Shown one piece after another: positions 24,227-34,701 of a DNA stretch of 64,000 nucleotides. This DNA comes from Prevotella communis (lineage in GTDB: Bacteria > Bacteroidota > Bacteroidia > Bacteroidales > Bacteroidaceae): contig NZ_CP091792.1 in the NCBI RefSeq assembly GCF_022024115.1, positions 186,001 to 250,000 of the forward strand. Direction: 5' to 3'. How positions within the stretch are numbered: the stretch's first letter is position 1; each line of letters begins with the position of its first letter. Made by a program: the position numbers and the translations under genes. The notes beneath the pieces are model-generated. The model searched no databases. It was not told where the DNA came from and saw only the letters and a list, made by a program, of their open reading frames with translations.

Positions 24227-24557
24227 AGTAGTTGGGATTGTAGTGGGCGTTGGAATTTCTTCCCTCTTCCTTCTTACGTCTTCCATCAATATTCTCTTCC
24301 ATCTTCCCTCTTCCTTCTTCCATCTTCTCGGTTAATCCCGGCTGGATTTTCATCCGATGCCCTTTCTTGGAGTTCCAGAATCCAACTTCCAATCACGAAA
24401 ATACTGAAGGAGGCGATAACGAAAAAAGGATAATAATTAGAAATACTGCCTCGAGGCAGATATATAAAAAATCGTTACGAGGAGGGGAAGTGCTCACTTT
24501 TCTCATAAATAATAAGGTTCAATAAGGTGACCCTCTCCTCCTTTATACAAGAAAATC
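24227..24557. repeat. CTTCC-rich low-complexity region
   Basis: CTTCCCTCTTCCTTCTTACGTC and similar words at 24255-24335, then non-coding sequence with the perfect palindrome CTGCCTCGAGGCAG (24447-24460). No gene supported. Confidence 0.6.
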
Positions 24558-24883
24558 ATGAGTAGCATAGCAGATGCAATCCAATCACAAGGCTGCGATT
24601 AAGTGAGTGTAATGTGAACTTGTTCATACATTGCCGAGCGTGAGCAGTCTCGACCGAAGGTCAAATGTATGGCATTTAGCGATAGTTATAATAAACTAAA
24701 TGATTATCTCCTCAAAGAGTCTATTGGATTGACCTGCTACATCGAAATGGCTACATAGACGATAAACAATACCAGAGCATCTACAGCGATTGCGAAGAAT
24801 TAGTTAAGATTCTTGTCACTCGTTGTAAGAGAATTAATGAAGAAATAGAAAAGAATAAAAATTGGGCTGAGAGAAATGAATGA
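24558..24883 (+). pseudogene. Four-helix bundle pseudogene, third copy of the same type
   Basis: It begins ATGAGTAGCATAGCAGATGC (MSSIADAIQSQGCD-stop), and later frames resume with KLNDYLLKES, then IDLLHRNGYIDDKQYQSIYS and LVKILVTRCKRINEE. The middle half (about 80 codons) is deleted. It is a decayed relative of the 8717 and 23768 genes, placed in tandem with the latter. Confidence 0.75.
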
Positions 24884-25001
24884 GTTGTATGAATCTTAAT
24901 ATTAATTCTTACATCTGAGATCATAATCTCTTTCATAAATAAGGTTTCCCAGTTCTGATAACCCTACCTCTTTTTTTACATTACTTCAAAGTGTTTCAAT
25001 A

Positions 25002-26342
25002 ATGACTAAAGTTATCACATACGGAACGTATGACTTACTTCATCAGGGTCACATCAATTTGTTAAGACGGGCTAAGGAGTTAGGTGACTACCTCATAGTT
25101 GGAGTTACCAGTGATAGTTTTGACCGTGGGCGTGGGAAACTAAATGTCCGTAATAATGTTCTTGAACGCGTTGAGGCTGTAAAAGCCACTGGATATGCAG
25201 ACGAGGTGATTATTGAAGATTACCTTGGACAGAAGATTGATGATATTCAGAAATATGATGTTGACATATTTGCTATAGGTAGTGATTGGATCGGGAAGTT
25301 TGACTACCTGAATGAGTATTGCAAGGTGGTGTATCTTCCTCGAACAGAAGGAATATCTTCTACTATGCTCCGAGCGGAAAGCCAGGATACATATAAGATT
25401 GGTGTCATCGGTAGTGGAAGAATTGCCAACCGTTTTGTGCCTGAAACAAAAGTTGTTAATGGCGCAGAGGTGGTTGCAGTACTAAACCCTATAGCAGAAG
25501 AGGCACTATCTTTTGCCAATTTGTATAATATTGAGGCTTATACTGAATTTGATTCTTTTATTGAGAAGGTTGATATAGTTTATATTGCTTCACCTCATTT
25601 GACACACTATGACTACATTAAGCGAAGTTTGATAGCAGGCAAGCATGTATTATGTGAGATACCTTTTACGCTGAACAAAGATGAGGCTCTTGAATTGTAT
25701 CGTCTGGCTGAAGAAAAGAATCTTGTTCTGATGGAAGCCAGCAAGACGGCTTATTGCCCCGCGTTTGGTCATATTGTAACGCTTATTAAGAGCGGCATTA
25801 TTGGTGATGTGGTTGATGTTAAAGCATCTCTTAGTAAGATGGTGGAACCTCCAACTCGTGAATTGGATGCTGCTCAGGCAGGTGGCGCAATGACTGAACA
25901 TGCTCCTCTAACTGTAATGGCAATTATAAAGCTTTTGGGCCTTGGCTGGAAGGATATAGATTTCCATACAAAACGAGAGAATGGAGTTGATATCTACACT
26001 AAAGGTGTTATCAACTATCCTCATGCTACTTCATCATTTACTTTGGGCATTGGAGTGAAGACGGAAGGAAATCTTGTGATTTCTGGCACAAAGGGCTATG
26101 TATATGTGCCAGCTCCTTGGTGGCTTACCAGTTACTTTGAGGTACGTTATGAAGATCAGACCAAAAACAAAAAATACTTCTATAGCTATGATGGGGAAGG
26201 CCTCCGCTATGAAATTCAGGAGTTCCTTTCAATGATTGTGAACGACCGTCGAAGTTGTTACAAGTTACGCAGACGTGAGAGTGTCGCCATAGCTGAAATA
26301 ATTGAGAAATACCGTAATAGAGAAAACGTAACAGAGATATGA
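25002..26342 (+). CDS. Bifunctional cytidylyltransferase (TagD-like) / GFO-IDH-MocA oxidoreductase
   Basis: A 446-residue fusion. Residues 1-130 form a nucleotidyltransferase of the glycerol-3-phosphate cytidylyltransferase type (GTYDLLHQGHINLLRRAK with HxGH, and RTEGISST). Residues from about 132 form a Gfo/Idh/MocA NAD(P)-dependent oxidoreductase (KIGVIGSGRIANRF, CEIPFTLNKDEALELY). It likely makes or uses a CDP-activated small polyol phosphate. The next genes (SDR, LicD) overlap or follow closely, forming a polyol-phosphate decoration module at the head of the polysaccharide operon. The exact substrate cannot be read from the sequence. Confidence 0.85.
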   Translation: MTKVITYGTYDLLHQGHINLLRRAKELGDYLIVGVTSDSFDRGRGKLNVRNNVLERVEAVKATGYADEVIIEDYLGQKIDDIQKYDVDIFAIGSDWIGKFDYLNEYCKVVYLPRTEGISSTMLRAESQDTYKIGVIGSGRIANRFVPETKVVNGAEVVAVLNPIAEEALSFANLYNIEAYTEFDSFIEKVDIVYIASPHLTHYDYIKRSLIAGKHVLCEIPFTLNKDEALELYRLAEEKNLVLMEASKTAYCPAFGHIVTLIKSGIIGDVVDVKASLSKMVEPPTRELDAAQAGGAMTEHAPLTVMAIIKLLGLGWKDIDFHTKRENGVDIYTKGVINYPHATSSFTLGIGVKTEGNLVISGTKGYVYVPAPWWLTSYFEVRYEDQTKNKKYFYSYDGEGLRYEIQEFLSMIVNDRRSCYKLRRRESVAIAEIIEKYRNRENVTEI

Positions 26343-27082
26343 TAAAACGAATACTTGTTGTCGGTGGAGCAAATGGCATAGGGTTAAGTATCGCCACTGA
26401 GCTTTCTAAACGAACTGAAGTTGAGAGAATCTATATCGTTGATAAAGCACCTTTATTAGAGGAATTCAATCATCCTAAGTTCGAGTCTTTCCAGTTTGAT
26501 TTAACCAATGAAGATTATTCCTTCTTTGAACGTTTTACTGACATTAATGCCCTTATGATAACGGCTGGGTTTGGAAAGCTTGCGCTTTTTAAGGATGTGC
26601 AAGAGAGTTATATTGTGAACTCGTTTAATGTTAATACGATACCGGTCCTTCGATTAGTGCATAAGTTCTATGGAAAGTTGGAAGCACACGAGAACTTCTA
26701 TTGTGGCGTGATGGTGAGTATAGCTGGCTTTATGTCTTCACCCTTCTTTGCTGTATATGGAGCGACCAAGGCTGCATTGAAGATATTTATAGAAAGCGTT
26801 AATGTGGAGTTGAAGAAGAGTGGGGCAACTAATTGTGTTCTCAATGTCAGTCCTGGTTCACTAAAAGGCACCTCATTCACTGCTGGAAAAACAGACTTAA
26901 GTGTTACTGCACCTATGGCAAATGCGATCATTGAACGTCTTGAAGCAAAGAAGGACTTATTTATTCCACAGTATGAGGAGATTTTTAAAGGAGTACTTGA
27001 ACGTTACCACTTGGATTTCAGAGCTGAAGGTATGCATAGTTATGAGTATAAAATTAAGAGTGGACGAATGAATAAACAGTAA
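26339..27082 (+). CDS. Short-chain dehydrogenase/reductase
   Basis: 247 residues with the glycine-rich start ILVVGGANGIGLSIA and catalytic Y-x-x-x-K in FFAVYGATKAALKIF. Its start overlaps the upstream stop by 4 bases (ATGA). By context it may reduce a keto-polyol or sugar phosphate for the CDP-linked precursor made by the preceding fusion enzyme. Confidence 0.85.
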   Translation: MIKRILVVGGANGIGLSIATELSKRTEVERIYIVDKAPLLEEFNHPKFESFQFDLTNEDYSFFERFTDINALMITAGFGKLALFKDVQESYIVNSFNVNTIPVLRLVHKFYGKLEAHENFYCGVMVSIAGFMSSPFFAVYGATKAALKIFIESVNVELKKSGATNCVLNVSPGSLKGTSFTAGKTDLSVTAPMANAIIERLEAKKDLFIPQYEEIFKGVLERYHLDFRAEGMHSYEYKIKSGRMNKQ

Positions 27083-27139
27083 TGTCGTCCTGTATTGTAT
27101 TTGTTTTTTTGACAATACTGAATAGTCACTTGTTACATT

Positions 27140-27946
27140 ATGAAGGAGTTATCTTTGAATGAATGCCATGGTAGGCTAATTAAAATAGCTAATCTGTTTC
27201 ATATTATTTGTGAAAACAATAATATTCCTTATTACATGATAGGGGGTACAATGTTAGGAGCGATTCGCCATAAGGGATTTATTCCCTGGGATGATGACAT
27301 GGACTTTGGTGTTCCTCGTAAGTATTTTGACTTATTAATTGATGCCCTTGAAAAGGGGATACATAGTCCATACCGTGTTATTTCATATAAAACCGCAAAT
27401 TATCCTCTAAGCTTCATAAAGATTGAAGATACAAAGACTTGGATAGATGATCCACAAAGACGTGGGCATAATGATTTACGCATAGGTATTAATATTGATA
27501 TTTTCCCATTGGAAGAATGTAGTTTGGATAGTAATAAGGTAAATCCGTATATAAAAAGAAAACAATTAGATACGCTTTTAATTTCAGCGTATTATCTGTC
27601 GTTTGTACATGAGTCATGGCAAACTAGGCTGTTTCATAAAATAGTTCACATTCTTTTTAAAAATAAAAGTGTTGATTATTGGCTAGAACGAGATAGAAAG
27701 TTTATTGAGAAAGTCAATAATACTGGTGATGAGGCATATATTAATTTTTTTGGTATTTATTGTGACAGAGGAATCATAAATCGGATTTATTATGGTTCGC
27801 CTAAATTATATCAATTTGAAGATTCTTCTTTTTATGGAGTAGAACAATATGATGTCATATTAAAACAAATATATGGTAATTATATGGAGTTACCCCCGGA
27901 AAATAAAAGAAGAAATCACTCCAATAAAATTTACGAATTAGATTAA
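27140..27946 (+). CDS. LicD-family phosphotransferase
   Basis: 268 residues with the LicD signature YYMIGGTMLGAIRHKGFIPW followed by DDDMDFGV (nucleotidyltransferase-fold active site). LicD proteins transfer phosphocholine or polyol phosphates from CDP donors to sugars. With the upstream cytidylyltransferase fusion and SDR it probably adds a polyol phosphate to the polysaccharide. Confidence 0.88.
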   Translation: MKELSLNECHGRLIKIANLFHIICENNNIPYYMIGGTMLGAIRHKGFIPWDDDMDFGVPRKYFDLLIDALEKGIHSPYRVISYKTANYPLSFIKIEDTKTWIDDPQRRGHNDLRIGINIDIFPLEECSLDSNKVNPYIKRKQLDTLLISAYYLSFVHESWQTRLFHKIVHILFKNKSVDYWLERDRKFIEKVNNTGDEAYINFFGIYCDRGIINRIYYGSPKLYQFEDSSFYGVEQYDVILKQIYGNYMELPPENKRRNHSNKIYELD

Positions 27947-27957
27947 ATCATTTAAAT

Positions 27958-28749
27958 ATGAATAATAGATATTCAGTTGTCGTTTCGTCTTGTGATAATT
28001 ACAGTGATTTATGGGCTCCATTTTTTTCTTTGATAAAAAAATATTGGCAAGCCTTTGATTTTCCTGTATACATTTGTACAGAGAGTAAATCATTCACATA
28101 TGAGGGGTTTGATATCCATTGTCCTCTTAATGTTCCTCAAACGAATACATGGTCTCAGAATCTTATTGATTTGTTAGATCATATTGATAGTGATTACATC
28201 ATTTTTATGCTTGATGATTTTTGGTTGAAATCTCCAGTGAATGTGAACTTGTTAAACCATTGTATGGAAGTCTTTGAAAATGATAAGAATATGGGCTTCT
28301 TGTGTCTTATTCAACAAAAAGCTTCATCTCTTTCAGATAAAAAACAAGATTTTAGAGACGTGGTTCAAGTGCCTAAATCACAATTCTTTCGTATAACCAC
28401 ACAAGCAGGTATATGGCGAAAGAGTTATTTACGCCAAGTATTAAGAAAACATGAGACGGCTTGGCAGTTTGAATGGTTCGGTTCAAAACGTAGTAAAAGA
28501 TTAGCTTTGCAACCTTATGTAGTTAGCGAGAAAGTTGGCAGTGTTTTTGACTATGATTCAGGTGGCGTTTTATTCAGAGGCGCATATGTAGAGGAGTATA
28601 TAGGTAATTTTTTAAATAAAGAAGGAATTGTATTATCTAAAGAACGACCTATAGCCCCAAAGGCCCAATTGGAAAACAAAGAGTATAGTAAAAGGCGAAA
28701 TTTATTCTCTCCTCGGTATATTTATGACTATATTCGTTCAATGATTTAA
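27958..28749 (+). CDS. Glycosyltransferase-like protein
   Basis: 263 residues, starting YSVVVSSCDNYSDLWAPFFS. The segment YIIFMLDDFWL contains the DD metal-binding pair of a GT-A fold. The family is not identified with certainty. The gene is closely packed between licD and a GT2 gene (its stop overlaps the next ATG), so a transferase in the same pathway is likely. Confidence 0.65.
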   Translation: MNNRYSVVVSSCDNYSDLWAPFFSLIKKYWQAFDFPVYICTESKSFTYEGFDIHCPLNVPQTNTWSQNLIDLLDHIDSDYIIFMLDDFWLKSPVNVNLLNHCMEVFENDKNMGFLCLIQQKASSLSDKKQDFRDVVQVPKSQFFRITTQAGIWRKSYLRQVLRKHETAWQFEWFGSKRSKRLALQPYVVSEKVGSVFDYDSGGVLFRGAYVEEYIGNFLNKEGIVLSKERPIAPKAQLENKEYSKRRNLFSPRYIYDYIRSMI

Positions 28750-29642
28750 TGTTTCTCATAAGTAAGAAATCAGTGAAGAACTATAAATTTACAATCTTTA
28801 CACCATGTTTTAATGGCGCAGATACTATAAACCGTGTCTTTTCTTCTATGGAGAAACAGACCTATACTAATTTTGAATGGTTTATAGTTAATGACGGATC
28901 TACGGATAATAGTAAAACAACGATTATAGATCTAATTAATAATAGCACTATTAAAGATAAGATCACCTTTATTGATCAAGAAAATTGTGGTAAGCATATC
29001 TCTTGGAATAAGGTTGCAGGTCTCGCAGATAGTGATTATTTTATATGTGCAGATTGTGATGATAGTTTTGTTAACATTTCTTTGGAGTTTTTAAACGAGA
29101 AAGCGAATTATATAGAGGACCTTAATGATTCAACTATCGTAGGTATTAATGTGTGCACACGTGACCCCAATACTGGGAACATGAAATGTGACCCTTATCC
29201 TAAGGATGGTCTAATTTGTGACTATATAGAACTTGAATATAAATATAAGTGCACGGGTGAACATTGGTATATCAATAAGACAAACGAAATAAAGCAAATT
29301 GTTTTTCCTAATATTAAAAGTCGGTTTTATCCTGAAAATAGGGTCTGGTTTGCACTTTCTGTTAAAGGACTAAAACAAATTTGCTTCAATGCTTGCTTAA
29401 GGGATTACTATTTTAGTCCTAATGGGTTATGCGCGAATAGAGACTGGCAGTGGAGAATTGATATCAAAAAAGCCAAAATGTATTTGCATTATTATGCATG
29501 GATGGTATTTGTCCCTGGCCGGAGAATATTTAATATCTCTCCTTTAGCTTTCTTCCGCAGAATAAGGATGCTCATAGTTCAATTTTTCAAATATCTGTTT
29601 TTATTAGTTCTAAATGTCTTCACAGCACATACACGTGGATAA
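28749..29642 (+). CDS. Family 2 glycosyltransferase
   Basis: 297 residues with the GT2 start KFTIFTPCFNGADTINRVFS, WFIVNDGSTDNS and ICADCDDS (DxD-like). It transfers a sugar to the growing lipid-linked repeat unit at the cytoplasmic membrane. Its end overlaps the following acyltransferase gene by 29 bases. Confidence 0.88.
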   Translation: MFLISKKSVKNYKFTIFTPCFNGADTINRVFSSMEKQTYTNFEWFIVNDGSTDNSKTTIIDLINNSTIKDKITFIDQENCGKHISWNKVAGLADSDYFICADCDDSFVNISLEFLNEKANYIEDLNDSTIVGINVCTRDPNTGNMKCDPYPKDGLICDYIELEYKYKCTGEHWYINKTNEIKQIVFPNIKSRFYPENRVWFALSVKGLKQICFNACLRDYYFSPNGLCANRDWQWRIDIKKAKMYLHYYAWMVFVPGRRIFNISPLAFFRRIRMLIVQFFKYLFLLVLNVFTAHTRG

Positions 29643-30663
29643 ATTATATGATATATACATAATGAGGCCAGTATTAATATTAATATTGGTTTTTTACCAT
29701 GCATTTGCTATTTCGAATGGTGGTTGGGATATTCCCATGGGTTATTCGGGTAATACAGTTTATTCATGGCTGGCAAGTTTCTTTTATGGCTTTATGTTGG
29801 AATCTTTTGTTTTTATGTCTGGCTATGTATATTCATTCCAATGTATAAAGCTCAACAAGAACTATACATTTTGGGACTTGATAAAAAAGAAAAGTGTAAG
29901 ATTATTAGTCCCTTTTGTTGTCTTTGGAATTATATATGTTGTTTTATTTTATGATATTTCTGACGTCAAAAAAACTCTGATTGAAATTTGTTGGGGTGGA
30001 ATTGGACATCTCTGGTTTCTTCCGATGCTGTTTTGGTGTTTTATTCTTTGCTGGCTATTCCAATATATAAAATTAAATGATGGTGTAAAATTGCTTATTG
30101 CTTTTTCCCTTGCTTTAATTAGTTTCGTCCCCCTCCCATTTAGAATGACGTCTTCTTTATATTACTTCTTTTATTTTTATACTGGATTCTTATGCTTTAA
30201 GAATCAGACATCTTTCATGGGGAAAATAAATAAGCTAAATGTGATACCCTTATGGATTATTTATGCCATTTTCTTCACATTAGTATTTAAACTAAGAGGG
30301 TCTTTAGAATCCATTTACTTGGAGAAATCAGAGTTGATATCTAGGGCCCTTTTGTTGGTGTTGGATAATTTACTCCACATAATGTATTCAATAATTGGCA
30401 CGCTTTTGTTTTGGCTAACTTGTCTTAAAATATCCAAAAGATTTACAGTTAGTGATTGGTTGATTAGCGTTGGAAGTGGTTGTTTTGGTGTTTACATTTT
30501 TCAGCAGTTTATTTTAAAATATATATATTATTATACTGAGGTCCCTCAGTTTATCCCTTCCGTTATTTTGCCGTGGTTCGGTTTTGTGATAGCACTATTG
30601 TTCTCATATTTGTTTTCAGTATTGTTACGCAAGAACAAAGTTGGGAGGTTTTTAATCGAATAA
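29614..30663 (+). CDS. Acyltransferase-3 family membrane protein
   Basis: 349 residues, about ten hydrophobic segments, and the family start KLYDIYIMRPVLILILVFYH with the conserved Arg and His. Probably O-acetylates a sugar of the polysaccharide. ATG 29614 is supported because the sequence before Met17 already matches the family start, though it overlaps the upstream gene by 29 bases. Confidence 0.8.
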   Translation: MSSQHIHVDKLYDIYIMRPVLILILVFYHAFAISNGGWDIPMGYSGNTVYSWLASFFYGFMLESFVFMSGYVYSFQCIKLNKNYTFWDLIKKKSVRLLVPFVVFGIIYVVLFYDISDVKKTLIEICWGGIGHLWFLPMLFWCFILCWLFQYIKLNDGVKLLIAFSLALISFVPLPFRMTSSLYYFFYFYTGFLCFKNQTSFMGKINKLNVIPLWIIYAIFFTLVFKLRGSLESIYLEKSELISRALLLVLDNLLHIMYSIIGTLLFWLTCLKISKRFTVSDWLISVGSGCFGVYIFQQFILKYIYYYTEVPQFIPSVILPWFGFVIALLFSYLFSVLLRKNKVGRFLIE

Positions 30664-30696
30664 TGCTAAAAATATTATTTCGTCAAAGAAGCTAAA

Positions 30697-31782
30697 ATGA
30701 AAAGAATTGTTTGTTTTACAGAATCTTTGTCAGGTGGAGGTGCAGAGCATCAATTGGCCATATTAGCAAATTTATTAGCTGAAAATGGTTATGAGGTTTC
30801 TTTTGTGACATATTCTGATTTACCAGATCATTATCAATTGTCTAACTCAATAAAGCGCATTAACCTAACAGACCGAAAGTCTGCCATTGGTAGATTGTTT
30901 TCTGTTTTATTATATTTTCTTCAAGTCAAAACAGACTGTGTTATTAGTTATCGACAAGCATGTAATGCAAGGGTGATTATACCTTTATTGTTCAGGAGTA
31001 AGAAGAAAATTAATCTGATTTGCGGCGAACGAAACACTCATTATGGGAAGTCAGATAAATATGAGAAATTTTTATTCGGAGGAGCTTATAAAAGAGCCAA
31101 CTATATTGTCGCAAATAGCTTCACTCAAAAAGATTATATAAACACAATCCGTCCTAGATGGAGTAATAAAGTATACACGATTATTAATTATACCGATTTA
31201 AACAAATATAGTATTGTCAAACTTCCTCCTTATAAAGATTGTTTTAGAATAGGCGTTTTTAGTCGTGTCGGGCTGCAGAAAAACGTAAGGAACTTCATTA
31301 TCGCAATGAATAACTTGAAGAACGAAACAAGTAAAAAATTTGAAGTTCATTGGTATGGTAATGTAGAAAGCGATTGTCCGTATAAACAATGGGCTGAAGA
31401 ATATAAAACAGGAGAGTATTTGTTCTTCCATAGTGCTGTTAAAGACACGCGGCTATTCATGGGGCAATTTAATGCTATCTGTCAGCCATCACTATTTGAG
31501 GGTTTTTCTAACTCTATTTCTGAAGCAATTTGCTGTGGCATGCCGATGTTGGTTGGGGATGTTAGTGATAATAGTATTATGGTAAAGGACGGCATAAATG
31601 GTTACCTATTTAATCCGACGGAGGTTCAAAGTATCGTGTCTTCTTTCTTGAAAATTTTTCTGCTGGATGATAATCAATTGGAGCAATTTGGTAAAGAAAG
31701 TAGAGTTATTGCAGAAAGCCTATTTGATAAGGAAGTATTTGTGAGTAGTTACACTAAACTGATAGAAAATGAACCTGTTTAA
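30697..31782 (+). CDS. Family 4 glycosyltransferase
   Basis: 361 residues with a GT-B start RIVCFTESLSGGGAEHQLAI and C-terminal donor site PSLFEGFSNSISEAICCGMP (E-x7-E pattern). Retaining glycosyltransferase in repeat-unit assembly. Confidence 0.88.
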   Translation: MKRIVCFTESLSGGGAEHQLAILANLLAENGYEVSFVTYSDLPDHYQLSNSIKRINLTDRKSAIGRLFSVLLYFLQVKTDCVISYRQACNARVIIPLLFRSKKKINLICGERNTHYGKSDKYEKFLFGGAYKRANYIVANSFTQKDYINTIRPRWSNKVYTIINYTDLNKYSIVKLPPYKDCFRIGVFSRVGLQKNVRNFIIAMNNLKNETSKKFEVHWYGNVESDCPYKQWAEEYKTGEYLFFHSAVKDTRLFMGQFNAICQPSLFEGFSNSISEAICCGMPMLVGDVSDNSIMVKDGINGYLFNPTEVQSIVSSFLKIFLLDDNQLEQFGKESRVIAESLFDKEVFVSSYTKLIENEPV

Positions 31783-31825
31783 GGTGTTTCTTTCTTCAAG
31801 ATTAACAACATAGATTGATAAAATT

Positions 31826-32284
31826 ATGATACATGAGCTAGCTGATTGTAAAAATAGTAACATCCCATCATCTACAAACGTGTGGCAGTTCTGTGTGATA
31901 TTCCCTGATTGTAAGATAGGAGAGAATTGTAATATCTGTTCCCATTGCCTTATTGAGAACGAAGTAGTGATAGGTAATAATGTTACAGTTAAGTGTGGCG
32001 TACAAATCTGGGATGGAATTACACTAGAGGACAACGTAATGATTGGCTCTAATGTGACATTCACCAACGATATGTATCCGCGTTCTAAGAATAAGGATTG
32101 GAAGTTATTTAAAACGAGAGTATGTAAAGGCGCAACTATTGGAGCTGGGAGCGTCATTTTGCCTGGAATTACCATAGGTGAGGGCGCTTTTGTGGCCGCT
32201 GGTTCTGTGGTTACTAAAGATGTTCCTGCCGGAGAGTTGTGGTTAGGCAACCCCGCAAAGTTTTATAGAAAAGTGAACTTCTAA
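31826..32284 (+). CDS. Left-handed beta-helix acetyltransferase (FdtC-like)
   Basis: 152 residues of hexapeptide repeats ([40 protein letters not shown]). It is adjacent to an FdtB-like aminotransferase (32330), and FdtA-like isomerases lie at 42689 and 43095, so N-acetylation of a dTDP-3-amino-3,6-dideoxyhexose (Fuc3N or Qui3N) is the likely reaction. Confidence 0.82.
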   Translation: MIHELADCKNSNIPSSTNVWQFCVIFPDCKIGENCNICSHCLIENEVVIGNNVTVKCGVQIWDGITLEDNVMIGSNVTFTNDMYPRSKNKDWKLFKTRVCKGATIGAGSVILPGITIGEGAFVAAGSVVTKDVPAGELWLGNPAKFYRKVNF

Positions 32285-32329
32285 ATCTAGTTTCAAGTTT
32301 CAAGATTCAATTATAACAAGAATAACAAT

Positions 32330-33454
32330 ATGAATATACCTTTTTTAAGTCTTAAAGACGTAACTGCTCTGCATGGAGCTGAGATTAATGAGGCTGTTAG
32401 TCGTGTAGTAAATGGTGGTTGGTATCTCCAAGGAAAAGAAAATGAGCGGTTCGAAGAGAACTACTCCATGTTTATTGGAACAAAGTACACCATTGGTTGC
32501 GCCAACGGTCTGGATGCTCTTATCTGGATTTTCCGTGCATACATCGAGATGGGTGTGATGCAGCCTGGTGACGAGGTTATAGTTCCGGCAAACACTTACA
32601 TTGCCACCATCCTTGCAATCACAGAGAATGGTTTAAAGCCCGTTCTTGTAGAGCCCAAGTTGAACACTTTGGAAATTGATGATGACCTTATTGAAGCAGC
32701 TATCACTCCTAAGACCAAGGCTATCGCAATTGTCCACCTTTATGGGCGCAATGCTTATACGGATAAGATTGGTGCTCTTTGCAAGAAGTATAACCTGAAA
32801 CTGGTTGAGGACAATGCTCAGGCTCATGGTTGCAAGCACACAGATGGACGTGTAACCGGTAGCATTGGTGATGCGGCTGGTCATAGCTTCTATCCAGGTA
32901 AGAATCTTGGTGCTCTTGGCGATGGCGGTGCTGTAACAACCAATGATCCAGAGTTGGCTGCTGCTGTACGTGCTTTGGCAAATTATGGTTCACAAAAGAA
33001 ATATGTCTTCAAATACACGGGTCGCAACAGCCGTCTGGATGAGATTCAGGCAGCTGTGCTGGATGTGAAGTTGAAATATCTGGTGGAAGATAATGCTCAT
33101 CGTAAAGAGGTTGCTCATTACTATTATGAGCATATCAACAATCCACTAATTACACTTCCTGATTTGCTACCAGATGAGCAGAATGCATACCATTTGTTCC
33201 CGATTCTAGTGGCTGAAGGCAATCGTGATGCCCTACATGATTATTTGGAGCAGAATGGTGTGGGTACGGTATGTCACTATCCCATTGCCCCCCATAAGCA
33301 GGAGTGCTATGCAAAAGAAGAGTGGAATATACCTCAGTTGAGCCTGCCTATTACTGAGAAGATAGCAGATGAAGAACTGAGCCTCCCTATAGGTTCCGCT
33401 ATAACAATAGAACAAATTTCTCAGGTTGTACTTTTACTGAATAACTTTATTTAA
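32330..33454 (+). CDS. DegT/DnrJ/EryC1 aminotransferase (FdtB-like)
   Basis: 374 residues. The PLP lysine lies in [19 protein letters not shown], and the region [10 protein letters not shown] has the phosphate-binding pattern. Probably a dTDP-3-keto-6-deoxyhexose 3-aminotransferase, working with FdtA (42689/43095) and the acetyltransferase upstream. Confidence 0.88.
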   Translation: MNIPFLSLKDVTALHGAEINEAVSRVVNGGWYLQGKENERFEENYSMFIGTKYTIGCANGLDALIWIFRAYIEMGVMQPGDEVIVPANTYIATILAITENGLKPVLVEPKLNTLEIDDDLIEAAITPKTKAIAIVHLYGRNAYTDKIGALCKKYNLKLVEDNAQAHGCKHTDGRVTGSIGDAAGHSFYPGKNLGALGDGGAVTTNDPELAAAVRALANYGSQKKYVFKYTGRNSRLDEIQAAVLDVKLKYLVEDNAHRKEVAHYYYEHINNPLITLPDLLPDEQNAYHLFPILVAEGNRDALHDYLEQNGVGTVCHYPIAPHKQECYAKEEWNIPQLSLPITEKIADEELSLPIGSAITIEQISQVVLLLNNFI

Positions 33455-33459
33455 CATTA

Positions 33460-34701
33460 ATGGTTTTCTTTTTCTTCTACTTATTTTCAATACTGGTCTT
33501 AGGTTCATATAATGTTGGACCTTACTCGATAAGAGTGTATATGACCGTTATAATGCTGATTGTTTTATTATGTAAAAGAATCAGTATGGGAAAAGCGGGG
33601 GTTGTTTTCCCAATGCCGAAAAAAGTAGTTTATTCTTACGCAATTTTCGTGATTATTACAGCTTTAACACTCTTTCTCAATGGAGAATATGGAGCGTATG
33701 ATTTCACGAAGATGTTTCTATCATATTATTTGAACTGTTTCATTACATTCTTTGCTTTTGAATACTATATTAATGATCAAAAGCAGTTGAAAGCTGTAAT
33801 ATATTTTCTTTTAGCACTTATTATCGTAGATGGTGTCGTTACCGTATTGCAGCATATAGGGAATCCTATCGGGAAAGCTATTGCAATGGTAATAACTACG
33901 GTTTCAGATGAGGTTTCTGACATCTCAAGTGATGGTAACTATGATATTAATCAGTTATTTGGTGCATCGTTACCCATTGGTATTTTCGGCCGTGTCTTTA
34001 CTAATGCTAATTGCTTGGCAACAATAGGAATAATGTCAATGGCATATATGTTCACTAAGGTTAAGAGAATCGAAAAGTTGGGCTTGATAGGTTGTCTATT
34101 TTTTTGTTTTTTTTCTTGTTTTGTGACACAAGAACGCACTGCTTTTGCTGTTTTTCTCCTTACCGCTGCCTATCTATTCTTTAAAGAGAAAAATAATAAA
34201 AAGATTTTATTTTTTGCTGTTTTAGCCATTTTAATATTCGTTGTATATTATTTACCTGATTTGTTATTAAGTGATAAGTTGGGTAGAATTAGTAATACAA
34301 ACTTTAAGGAGGACGATAGAATGGTTATTTGGGCGATGGCTGTTGAATTTCTTAAGCAAAATTTGTTATTGGGCGGGCCTGTGTCTTATAGTAAAATGAC
34401 AGATATTGCTCCTCATAATTTCTTTTTGCTAGCATTTATTAATAGTGGCCTTGTTGGAGGTATTGTTGCTATCTACATATATATTTATATGATTTGGATT
34501 TCTCTAAATTTCTTTTTGTCAAAAAGAATGGGTACTGTTCGTACATTAGCAGGATCTGTTTTAATCTATTCTGCTATATGTCTATTTCATAATGCATCGA
34601 TTGTAACTGGTGATACTTTGATTTTCATTTTATTCCCCATTTTCTTGAAAGCGAGTCTTATATTAAAGGCTGATTCAAGAGTAATAGTAAAGCGATTTTA
34701 G
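33460..34701 (+). CDS. O-antigen/capsule polymerase (Wzy-like)
   Basis: 413 residues with about twelve hydrophobic segments and a large loop containing DDRMVIWAMAVEFLKQNLLL and APHNFFLLAFINSG, the usual Wzy/O-antigen-ligase family loop. It polymerises repeat units in the periplasm. Confidence 0.82.
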   Translation: MVFFFFYLFSILVLGSYNVGPYSIRVYMTVIMLIVLLCKRISMGKAGVVFPMPKKVVYSYAIFVIITALTLFLNGEYGAYDFTKMFLSYYLNCFITFFAFEYYINDQKQLKAVIYFLLALIIVDGVVTVLQHIGNPIGKAIAMVITTVSDEVSDISSDGNYDINQLFGASLPIGIFGRVFTNANCLATIGIMSMAYMFTKVKRIEKLGLIGCLFFCFFSCFVTQERTAFAVFLLTAAYLFFKEKNNKKILFFAVLAILIFVVYYLPDLLLSDKLGRISNTNFKEDDRMVIWAMAVEFLKQNLLLGGPVSYSKMTDIAPHNFFLLAFINSGLVGGIVAIYIYIYMIWISLNFFLSKRMGTVRTLAGSVLIYSAICLFHNASIVTGDTLIFILFPIFLKASLILKADSRVIVKRF

